Part shown: positions 1 through 10,365 of the stretch, one piece after another
How the letters are laid out: each line of letters starts with the position of its first letter
Numbering within the stretch: the stretch's first letter is position 1
DNA from: Perkinsus marinus ATCC 50983
Lineage: Eukaryota > Perkinsozoa > Perkinsida > Perkinsidae
Direction of reading: 5' to 3'
DNA length: 64,000 nucleotides
Assembly (NCBI RefSeq): GCF_000006405.1
Contig: NW_003210883.1
Coordinates: 131,357 to 195,356, forward strand
The notes under the pieces: model-generated
What the model was told of the DNA's origin: nothing
The model's input: the letters and a program-made list of their open reading frames with translations, nothing else
The model's database searches: none
Program-made: the position numbers and the translations under genes

Positions 1-1359
1 TGCCGATGATATTTCCATGATAGGAACATTCCGTGTTTGTTAGTAGCAACATCTTGATCGCGGGGGTTACCTCCTATCTCTGGTAGTTTTATACGAGATG
101 TCTTGGATATGCATGGAAGTTCCATACCGTATGGGAGCTCCATACGTACCCAAAAACTCACAAGACTCACTTCTGTCCTCGCGCCACTCTTCGCGAAGTT
201 AAACGGGGTAAAAGCTACAATAATATAGGGGGTAAAACTAGGGGGAAGTAGCGTCAGAATTGACCATAACTAGATCACTTGAATAGAACAACATCAAGTG
301 GAAATCGAAGTAGCCTCTTCGTAGTTGCAATATGACTATAGTAGTATTGGTCTCTATTGAAATTCCCGATGTATGCATGGAAAAGTCGAATGACTGTATT
401 GTTGTCATGATGATAATCAGCTTTATCATTCCCACTCCTAACATCTACAACAAAGTTGAGTACTCAGAAGGGCACCCATCATCCGGACAGACAAACCTTC
501 CCAATGGACAAAGCTGGGCGCGAGACTCTATAGGCTAGTGAGGAGGAGGAGCAGGAAGACGAAACAGATGATGCCGATACAATCTTTACTTCGAAGACTT
601 TGATAGGACGTGAAATCCACTGAAGATAGCTTCGAGCAATTAACCCGACCACTGTTGTGGAACACAAGTCCATATGTTTTACGTTATAGTTGAGCACGAT
701 GTCTCTCTAGGTGAGTCACTCTGTGTGATACACTCGGACACTATCATTCCCTCTTCGGCAACTAAGAACGCTTATCCTTTCACTATTGATGTCACTCTTC
801 AGATACTAGCGTGCTGCAACCATGTAAGCATATCCCTACATAGCTTCACACATACGTATGAGCTTTTCGTGCACCATAGTTGAACTTTAGTGATCAATGC
901 CACTGAACATCCTCTTCGACCATGTCCATATGCCAAAGTCACTCATGATAGTAGAAGTTACGATGCTATCAGGTCTGTTCTCACAGTTGGCGAAATGTAT
1001 TGGTCGTACATCATCATTCACCCCACACTGCTGCTCCTAAAGTGATCAATGGTAAAATCGCTACATATCCTTGAGCGCACCGAAGGGGGCTTGATTATAA
1101 ACAACGCCACTGACTGGAAGTACGTGGGTACTTTAACAGCATAGTTGCTTCTAGTTGCCGCTCAGGACGTTCATTAGTCGTTTACCATAAGTCAATAATC
1201 ATTCAGGATTATATTATTAACATCTCCATACTACTACTCAACTAAACAACTCTTATCGTTCACGCACTGCTATTTGCGCTCCTTTTTGTTTTGTAGTAAA
1301 TTATACCTTAGTGATGGTCCCTTTTGATGATGATGCAATAATTATATCTACAGTTCCTT
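1..1359. other. Unassigned left edge
   Basis: No protein family, RNA gene or clear repeat was recognised. Only short reading frames (up to about 70 codons) occur, none with familiar motifs. The base composition is more mixed than in the trinucleotide-rich gene zone that follows, which would suit an old decayed element or intergenic DNA. It is left unassigned. Confidence 0.5.
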
Positions 1360-3936
1360 CTATGCTCCAGGGACAGGTTCCCCCAACATGTCGAATAATG
1401 ATTTCTTATCGAGAGGGCATCGAACATTAGTCGGATCCTTCATCGATGCTGTCTTAAACCATTTCTCGATGCATCCACGATGATATCTATCATATACTAT
1501 CCATATAACATCTAATACCATAATAATAGTAACTAACCTGTGCTCACAAGGCAACTCTATGACGGCTTGCCTGGTCTTCATGGGCTCCAAACAAATCGTA
1601 CCTAGAGTGATAATGATAGATATACAAGATGATGATAATGATGATAAAGACGACTACTTTATTACATTCTCTCCAATCCTTGGTGTCGGGATCAATATCA
1701 GCCTTCTTGATGATAACTCTGGTGCATTTCTTCATCATCTGAGTATTATCCAATCCTTACCACCCATAAGAACATTGACCCCTTTACCGCGGGTATAGAG
1801 GGTGGAGGAGGTCCTCGTCGTTGTGGTATGTGTCCACGTAGTAGAGCTTCAGCCACCGAGGGGTGATACATGTTGTTAACAACATGCTGATCCTGTAGGC
1901 CACTTCCTGGGATGAGCCAGTTATATGCCTATAAGCAGCATATTGAATGATAGTGGTAGATGTGCTCTCTTCCTCTTCATATTTTCTATCATTACCAATA
2001 TTCCCTCATGCAAGCCATTATCAAAGGTGATCATCCGTCGTCCAATATCCCCGACCATTATAGCTTGGTCGGGTATTCGGAGATCACCCCCACCATGTTG
2101 CTGCTGTTGTTGCTGTCGTCTGTTATTACGCCGACGTCGGAGTTCACTGCAGATGGGATACGCCGATTCACCGAGGGAAGGGGAAGTTGTACCCACCTCT
2201 CACGATCCATCAGCCTTCTACTCCTTAGATGACTCAGAGTGGTGATGACCTATGAGAATATCCATTGACCAGGGGTCGAACCTGGGCGGATCCCTGCCTT
2301 CCTATTGCCTACCCGATCCACTTCCGCTTCATCATTAGCAACTGCATCATGAAAGATAACATCAATGCCAACATCTGTTGGCCGGTACCTACACCCATTG
2401 CTCACCTCCAAGACTAGAGGTATGTTACTATTATTACAGAGCTCGGCAGTTGGGCGTACACTCAAGATGGATGGTCCTCACTACACTCCTACTACGGTAA
2501 GAGAGAGTGGTCGCATTAAGAGATATATTCCCATGACATACCTGTATACTTAATATCATACTCAACATCACTCTACTGCTGCTGTTGCTGCTGTCTATGA
2601 TGATAATGATTAATATTACTTCGCATCTTTGCCGATTCCCTCTAGGGTATCGGATGACATACAGAGGCATACGATTACCAGCATCATCATTACCCTCCCC
2701 CTGTTGAGGAGTAGTATCGACATCTCGTAAGTCAGGTAGGTTGCCAGTATTATATCGTCGAACACCCTATACATAATACCGTAATGAGAATACACCCATG
2801 ACTACTACTACTACCCCTGCCCTAAGCCGTTCCCTATTGGCTCTATTGATAAATGCATTAGGTAGTGGATGATGATTCATAGGAGGCATCATCATACCGC
2901 CTACCTCTACGCGGACAGGAGGAGGATGAAGGAGGTTGTTGTTGTTGTTAAAGCCAAGATGACGGTCCAATGCCTGCATGAGGATAAGAGTAGGAAGAGG
3001 CGGGTGGTGTTGGTGGTGGCCTTATAACCCACCTGTAATGCTCTCTGGTCCAGCCTAGGTCCATGCTCCCTTCTCAAGACCCAATTAGCCCCTACCGCCC
3101 TACTCTCCCCTACAAACTCTACTTCATCGTCATTATCACTGGCCTCATCCTCAGTAATTGCTATTGGTGCAGCTCCAGCCTCGAAGTCGGCGGCAGCCTC
3201 ATCATCATCCAAATCTACTTCAATAACAGGCCCTGAGGCTAAACGATACAACACCAAGCCTAGTGGACAATACAACATTACCCCTTTCCAAATCATCTCC
3301 ATCATCATCATCTGAGGAGGAGGAGGAAGAGGATGATGATACCTCTAATACATCTGCCGGCCATCCATCATCATTATCATCTATCTCGACCACATCACCA
3401 TGTGTGCACGGCGCCTGATAGGTCACCAGATGCATAGTCCTCAACAACAACAACAACAAGAAGAAGAAGAAGAAGGACCATTGTCAACTTACACTGCTAG
3501 ATGACGATGACGACGACGACGACGATGCAGCAGTAGTAGTAGCACTAGTAGTATTGTTGACCACTGTGGCCTCTTCTTGGTGGAGTAAACCCTCGACCTT
3601 GATGGGACGTATAGTGGAAGAAGAAGAGGAGGAGGAGGAGTAATGAGGGCCTCCTTCTGAATGTACAACCGTCACTGCGCCACGAAATTATTCAAGGATT
3701 ACCAGCAAGACGTAACCGCTTCCTATTAGGTTCCTCACCCTCTGGCCCAGCAATCCTCCTGGCCTCGGCAGCTTGCAATCTTAAAGCTCCTGAATGATGA
3801 TACTTCAACGATTGATAACCACTACCACCACCACCATGATGATGATGATGACCACAATGGTCCTACTACTTCGATCATCGACTTCTTCTTCTTCATTATC
3901 ACCATGTGGCAGTCGTGACTCGATCTCATGATCCAT
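1360..3936 (-). CDS. RING-H2 E3 ligase with SUMO-interaction-like motifs (STUbL-like)
   Basis: Multi-exon minus-strand gene, predicted to be a ubiquitin E3 ligase acting on SUMO-modified nuclear proteins. The C-terminus is a RING-H2 finger once two introns are removed: CTIC, then PCEHRYH, GCIEKW and VRCPLD, with stop at 1360-1362. The intron at 1487-1537 splits the finger between His and Tyr, and another joins Glu-Cys to Thr-Ile-Cys. Upstream exons carry Ser runs, an RKRLR basic patch, and two hydrophobic-acidic motifs, VVEIDDNDD (near 3390) and VIEVDLDDD (near 3220), which look like SUMO-interaction motifs; a weaker EVEFVG follows. The ATG at 3936 begins MDHEIESRL. Combined SIMs plus a C-terminal RING is the RNF4/Slx8 layout. 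The RING and SIMs are read directly; the STUbL role is inferred. Some middle exon joins (1750-2480) are uncertain, including one that would need an intron of about 22 nt. Confidence 0.72.
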
Positions 3937-4466
3937 CCTAGATAAACTTATACGATAATATAATCCCCTCCTCCTCTTCCTCCTCTTCCTCCTTCACACA
4001 ACACTCCTTCATAGTAGAAAGTAGGGCCAAGTCATCGTGTATGGACGATCATCATCATCACACCTAATATATATCTCTTATCATCCCGTAAGTGTACCCC
4101 ACCTGCTGCCGACATCACTATACCCCTGAGTGCTAACTATAATGGCTTATACTGTGTAACAATGTTATTATTAATATCAACACAACAATGATGAGGTGAG
4201 GTTATGTATTATTATTATTACGACCACCACTTGAAACTATCATCAACAGGTCGATCAGTTGCTGGAATCGAGAAGGTATTAGAAACTGCGCACTGGGGAG
4301 GATAAATACCACTCCTCAACTAACTTCTGGTAAACGATAGGGTACGACCCTGTTACCTTCAATCGATTCATAAGTAACCTGTCGACCTTATCGGAAACCT
4401 GAGATGCAGCGACAGCACTTCATAATCATCATCATCATAACATCTATTCTACATGATCATACCAAT
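3937..4466. other. Intergenic, trinucleotide-rich
   Basis: Lies between the start of the RING gene and the end of prohibitin. It contains TCC/TCT and ATC repeat runs. No coding segment was recognised; a 5' exon or leader of the RING gene could lie here. Confidence 0.4.
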
Positions 4467-5654
4467 TTATTTTCCACCACCCTGAGCTGCTGATCCAAGA
4501 CCTAGGAGGGTATTCTGCTTCTCGGGTAGATACATGACATTAGGAGATTTAGCCAATGTCTCAGCAATCTCTCGTGCTGCATCAATCCTTCTAACCTAAT
4601 CATATACCAACTAGAGTGATGATGATGATACCCCTCCCTCATTATGATGATGATTACCTCAATAAGACCAGTACCATGTTCTTTAAGGGCCTTGGATATC
4701 ATAGTAGCTGCCTGAGCCTCACCCTCAGCTCTTATCACTGTTGCTATCCTCTCTTGTTCGGTCTCTGAAGTGATCGTAGTATTGCCAATCTTATATCCTC
4801 CCTCCGTCATCACTCATTACTAGCAACAACAAACTTCTGCCTCTCAGCTTCCTGCTCGGCAACCTGTTTCTCCTCAATAGCCTTGGCAAACTCCTTACCA
4901 TAATTCAAGTGAGTGATGGAGACATCATCCAGAGCAATCTAATGATAACAACTTTGATTACCAACCATGACCGCCCAGTTGGAGGCTGCTCACATCAAAT
5001 GCTTGGCATCGATCCACTACAGCATTCCTAATCTCACGAGATACCTTCTCTCGTTGTGTTAGAAGCTGTTCAGCATTATAACGAGCAACAACTGCCTTCA
5101 ACACCTGATGATAATAACCATGACCAACTCCCCTACTACCCTACTACAGACTGCCTACCTCATTCCCAACTGAAGGTAATACTCTCTCAGCATAGTCCGG
5201 GCCAAGAGACTTGTGAATAGCTGGTAAACGATCAGTAACAGGACGATACAGCAGACGGACATGAATAGTGGCCATTTGGAGATCCTTCGTACCTATAGTA
5301 TCTTAATGTTAATAAGGATATGTATTAGGACATCTACCTGTAGTAGTCTGAATAAGTTTAGGTTTTATCTGTATTGAATAGACATGTGGTCGTTGAAACC
5401 ATGGTATTCTAATATGAGTCCCTTCACCATATATCTTATCAGATACACCACTGAATACCTAATAAGATGACCAAGCTGTAGAGGGAGGTGGAACTTGTTG
5501 TTGTTATGATTACACTCCACATGACTGCTCTCTGACCACCATCTACATTAAAAAGGCATGTATTGCAGAATAAGCCGACTCCTCCTGCACCAAAGGCTGC
5601 TAATGCCAAACCAGATAGGAACTTATCAGCTCCTGCAGATGATGCACTCGCCAT
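4467..5654 (-). CDS. PHB1: Prohibitin-1
   Basis: Band-7/SPFH protein that assembles with PHB2 into ring complexes in the mitochondrial inner membrane, stabilising new inner-membrane proteins and cristae. The ATG at 5654 opens MASASSAG, followed by a hydrophobic anchor ([15 protein letters not shown]) and the family block [13 protein letters not shown]. After the first intron come [25 protein letters not shown] and [11 protein letters not shown]. The C-terminal coil has [14 protein letters not shown] and [15 protein letters not shown], ending [16 protein letters not shown] with stop at 4467-4469. GLIE..R..AA..IA and YLP..Q..LL match PHB1 better than PHB2. Several 45-60-nt GT-AG introns interrupt it. 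The family is certain; PHB1 rather than PHB2 is a motif judgement. Confidence 0.92.
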
Positions 5655-8212
5655 ATATACTAATAAGAGGCAATCACTACAACAACAACATCAACAACAC
5701 TTGTACTCGCCCAACTTCATCATGACCTTAACCTCTCGAGTATCATTTTCACGAGCATCAATCGATTAGCGCTCGCCCATGTGATCGATGGACTGCGCCG
5801 CATGTTCGCCTCTCCTCGCGTGAAGTGGAGGATAGACAACAGCAGAGTGCAGAGTTTGTAGTTGTAAGTCTGTTGAGTCTCATAGCGTTACTCTTGTGGA
5901 GATGTCGACCTAACTACAGGTCATGGTCATTAAACATTGTTAAAGTAGCGGCGGCAAATGAGGTGGATACGAGTCCTAGTATGGTCATTAAAGGACCATA
6001 CGATACACTAACCGTAGTAGTAGCAGGTAGAGGAGGAATTGACTATAATACTACCACATACACTGTATATCCACTACACATCCCGTCTACTTCTACAGTA
6101 GGAGTAGACGGGATTAAGTTCAGGTCCGCATATGGAATGGTAATACAATAGATCGTTAAGAGAAACATTAAAGGAATAAAATACTCGGGTTGGATGATGC
6201 GTTATTATGATGGTAGAAGGCTGATGATGTTAATAGGGTTAAATGGCAAGAGACGACCATGGATAGATGTCACCATCATATACGCCTAGGTGGAGCAGTT
6301 ATGTTCGGGGTGGCCAGCCTCTAGTAATATGGATATCATACTCCTGCTAATATGGGAGGTGGAGGGTACAGATGGGCAATAGATTTACGTTACGGACCGT
6401 TACGACTGATGTTTACGACGCTTACGGAGGCTGCTCCGTAACATAAATTACGGATCAACACGTACACTCTGACTCATATCAATTACGATTTCGTAGCTCT
6501 TAGTTCCTCTTCCCCCTCCCTCATGGCTCCTCTAAAATCCAACAATCTCTGGCTAGCTAGCCCGCAACCCACAGCTTAGGAACTAGTATACAATGAAGAA
6601 GGGGACTCAGTCTCCGCGATGTGGGCGATGATGCATCAATATAAATAAGAGATGTGCGCGAAGTGGGGTGAACCATCACGAGAGCTCATGCAACAGCTCG
6701 CCGGAGAAGAAACCTCTAAGTTGTCCATGGAACTATATCTAGCATGAGTGGCACTGAGGAAGGAGGGCCTGATGCAGTTTGTCATCCACTCGGGTGTACC
6801 ATTATGCGCGGTGAAAGATATTTCATTCAAGAAGTTCCTGTAGTCGTTGAACCCCAATTTTTCCATGCTAAGCCGGAGAGAGCTAGTACCACTGGAGGGC
6901 ATCGTTGATTATTGTGAAGAGGTGAATGAGGTGATGAATAAATCGTATGATATATAATCATCAACAACAACTACTACTACTAATCGAGTAAGGCACTCAG
7001 GTACATTGATGTTGAAAAGCAGCAACGGCAGTATCACCGGTGAAGGATGAGGTTAGCTACAGTACAAATGGTGTTGCATTAGTGTTGTTGTTTAGTAAGG
7101 GGGTATTCCTACAAAATGTGCTGTAGTCATAGAGACCATATCAACAGCTGATAACCACAAGCTCTCTACTACACAACAATCGATTAACAATTAATATAGT
7201 ACTGCTAATTGTTAGACCTAAATATGATGATATCATACACTACTATACATACATCTTCTAATTACGGAGGAGGAGCATATACCCCAACGACAGGCAGCAC
7301 TTTCGCGTTGTGCATGCGTGCAGAATTATTCTGGCTCAACTACGAAGCATGGGAGGCTATCAGATAGATCAAACGACTCCTCTATATGCGGAGGTGTTGG
7401 AAAAAATCGGAAAACTCGATGATGCGAACAGCTAGAGAAGATATGCACTAAAAACTTTGATGACGGGAAAATGTCCTATCCGGGGATCGAACCGGGCTGG
7501 ACCTATGTCATATTCATTGATCTAATCAATAGACGTGGACTAAGTGAGCTCCTCCGCCCCTTCGTCACGAAGGCCTAGTGCTACTCCCTCTTAACTGCAA
7601 TCATCTACACTCCATCCTTGATTACAGTTCAGTAGTTCATGAAAAGGGCACACTAACCAGAGATATGTGTTTGGCCTTGATGGTATTAGGACTATAGCAT
7701 TACATATTAGTATCCGAATGCCAGTGGATGTAGATAAGGATTTGGGTAAGGTTACATTACGAGTCATATCGGACATAACGAGTACATACTCCCACTATAT
7801 CAAGCATCATTGCACTAACCATGGACATCATCCTAATACACCATAATTAACGATGTCAATACTGATTCATAATAAAGCTGGATGAATAAGGAGAAGATGA
7901 TAATATAATCAGTCGTAAGGTAATCCACTATCAACCCAGGGTTATTAAAGTAATAATAACTCGACTATGGTGTGGTGATGTAGTGATTACGGATATTACC
8001 ACCGTATGAGTATTATCCAGTGTCTTCCTAATGATATCCTTATCATCATCCTATTCATAATAATAACCATAGATAATACTTATGGTGGTTAATAATACTA
8101 TAATGTTATATTATTTTACTTTTTTCTCTAATACATATCATTAGATAGATCACTGCTACTACTAGCATAATCATCCATAGCAATATCTTCACGACTAGTC
8201 TGGGACCATACA
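5655..8212. other. Gene-poor stretch
   Basis: Nothing recognisable across about 2.5 kb. A 108-codon plus-strand frame (5825-6151) lacks an ATG start and has one hydrophobic stretch. An 88-codon minus-strand frame (6636-6902) has no known motif. The stretch holds two hairpins (6081-6113 and 6422-6441) and several TTACG words near 6385-6450. A tRNA T-loop-like word occurs on the minus strand near 7480-7500, but no tRNA cloverleaf could be built. Confidence 0.45.
6081..6113. repeat. Perfect 11-bp inverted repeat
   Basis: Arms TCCCGTCTACT (6081-6091) and AGTAGACGGGA (6103-6113) pair perfectly around an 11-nt loop that itself contains CTAC/GTAG. A second hairpin lies at 6422-6441 (TTACGGAG, loop GCTG, CTCCGTAA). 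No nearby gene gives either a role. Confidence 0.6.
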
Positions 8213-9261
8213 CTACCTAAGTGAACAACAAGCATCATGATGATGATGATGACCTCCTATAAGCCTCCTACTTTGTTGATCCTCACTCTGCTGCTGCTGT
8301 TGATAGAGGCCTGATGATGATGATCTACTACCATTCTGTTTGGAAGATGATTGTTTAGTCGCTTGGTGATTATGCCCTACAATACCAATACTACAAGATA
8401 CCATAGTATAATGTCAACATACCACTCCTCTCTGAATCACTGCTATAATACCCCCTTGCAGATGCTGGAGAGGAATACACCTCTCCAGTTTGCATCATCA
8501 TATCATCTTCATCATCAGCCTCCGAACCAGTCGTATGTCCATGAACATATCTTGATGTAGCCTTTACGGCAAATAGTAATAATCCTAATAATAACAATAC
8601 AACAACGGTAGTCATAGTGTGATTACGTTTATGTTTATTATCATTAAAAAAGTAATGAAATTGCCATAGATGCGATCCAGAATCATCATCAGCAGCTGTA
8701 AGAAGGCTCAAGTCGTCGACCTACTTCATATCATCATATATATATGGTTATTATTAGTGGTATTACCAATTCATAGACATCTGTATCTATAAAGCTAAGA
8801 CAACTCTGTACTGCACTCCATAGCTCAGCTACTAATCCTGGTTGTGCTAGGTCTAATGATGTACCAAAGTATTGATTCACTTCACCTAATAGCATCACTC
8901 ATATGCTATTATTATTAGTATTATTACTGACAACTTCACCAGGATCCTCCTTCTTAACAAAATGATCAGGACTTAGAGTATTGAATTGATAATCAGGGAA
9001 TGTATCATTTAATGCCCCTATTAATATAACCAATAATTGTCTTGAATGTTGGGCTGTTGCTGATAATGGTCCTGATGATTTGAGTAAGTGTGGTGAGGTC
9101 CTTATCTCATTATTCTTCTCTATTGGTAATAGTTTATTATCATCATTACTACTATTAGTAGCAAATAGTTCAAGTCTACAATCTAGACGTAGATCAGCCA
9201 AATCTAGAGTATTGATACGGGCTGATATCTGACGTAATTTATGATTATCAATCCACTGCAT
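8213..9261 (-). CDS. MAF1: MAF1 homologue, repressor of RNA polymerase III
   Basis: MAF1 binds RNA polymerase III and shuts down tRNA and 5S synthesis under stress, downstream of TOR/PKA signalling. The ATG at 9261 starts MQWIDNHKLRQISARINTLD. The strongest family block is LNDTFPDYQFNTLSPDHF. The next exon has VNQYFGTSLDLA, LVAELWSAVQ and FIDTDVYEL. A further exon has GSHLWQFHYFFNDNKHKR, matching the SLWSFNYFF...LKR motif of known MAF1. An intron of about 42 nt inside that exon must be removed; left in, it would mimic a membrane helix. The tail is acidic, then Ser/Gln/His-rich, and ends at 8213. Four or so exons, all with short GT-AG introns. Confidence 0.88.
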
Positions 9262-9447
9262 ATTGATGATTGATAATAATAATAGTAGTAGTACAGCTTT
9301 ATAGTAGTACCAGAGAGAGAATGAGGGATGAGACAATAATGACGGATAATAATAATATACTAAATACATCGAGATGTATACCCACAACATACGACAACCC
9401 GAGGTGAAAAGGTAAAATCTAAGGAAGATCTCCATTTCCAAGGGAAC

Positions 9448-10133
9448 AATCTCGCTCGCCCATTTTTCACTTAAACGTGCTGGCAGCACGGTAGCCGCCG
9501 ATTGGCCTTTCTAAGTACCCATCGGTGTACTTATCTGTGTGATAACGTATGTAACTGAATTCCGACGCCTCGAGCTCCAGGCAGGCGAGGAGTAAGCGTC
9601 CTGAGAAAGCTTAAGAAGCGTTGCGTTAGTAGAAGGGGGTCTTCGTGATTTAGCTTGGCAGATCAAACCCGCAAGGAAGCTCGAGGTGGCTATTGGCAGC
9701 TAGGTTGCAGAACAACATTTTATCACGAGAAACTTCGTGATCACTAACAGATTTCTAAACGTACGAGGGAGTTGGGTCACCAATGAAAGATAAGCAACCC
9801 AGATCCCTTAACAGCAAGGCAGAACCCAAACCGCAAAACCAAAGAGAAAAGAAAGGATTGTAGGTGAGAGCGGGGAAAGGGAAGCCCGAAACCCCACCCG
9901 AAACCGGATAGGGCAACCCGAAACCCGAACTGTTATCCAGGGCAACCCGAAACCCGAGCTGTTATCCAAGGCAAGGCTGTTATCCAAGGCGAAGCTGCAA
10001 AACAAGGCCGGAAGGCCCCATTAGTGGAGAGGTGGCTTCCTTAGAAAAAGGCAGAAGTACCTTAGAAAAATACTGAAGTTCCTTAGAAAATGGCAGAACT
10101 TTCCTTAGAAAGTGTCCGAGGGCGAGCGAGATT
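9448..10133. mobile_element. MITE-like element with 14-bp terminal inverted repeats
   Basis: AATCTCGCTCGCCC at 9448-9461 is the exact inverse of GGGCGAGCGAGATT at 10120-10133, bounding 686 bp upstream of MAF1. Inside are two sets of degenerate direct repeats: GGCAACCCGAAACCCG plus CTGTTATCCA units (about 9900-9990) and CCTTAGAAAA...GCAGAA units (about 10040-10110). No transposase is encoded and no target-site duplication was found. A non-autonomous DNA transposon is the simplest reading. Confidence 0.5.
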
Positions 10134-10365
10134 TTGTCCTTAGATCGTACCCTGTAGCCTTACGATTTACCTTTTAATTGACAACCCGACATCAACAATC
10201 GATGTAAATAGCGCTCGCCCAGAAAATAGTAGTAATCTTCAGTTGCTCATGATTATCTTCTTTTCTAGTAGTCCAATATACGGTGTAAAGTATAGTTATG
10301 ATGAGTATTGATAGTTGTAGTAATAGAGTGTATTGATATTGTTTACCATTAATAGGATATTACTA

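Noticed and set aside
4467-5654. Prohibitin-2 identity
   Set aside because: [19 protein letters not shown] and [15 protein letters not shown] follow the PHB1 pattern more closely.
7470-7560. Possible tRNA on the minus strand (GGTTCGATCCCCGG)
   Set aside because: The T arm has a mismatch, the acceptor ends pair for only four bases, the length is short and no anticodon arm could be placed.
8560-8640. A transmembrane helix (TTVVVLLLLGLLLFAV) at the end of MAF1
   Set aside because: GTAATCACAC to ATTATTAG within it makes a 42-nt GT-AG intron. Removing it joins NDNKHKR to LLLFAVKATS in the frame and spacing of known MAF1 proteins, so most of the helix is intron translation.
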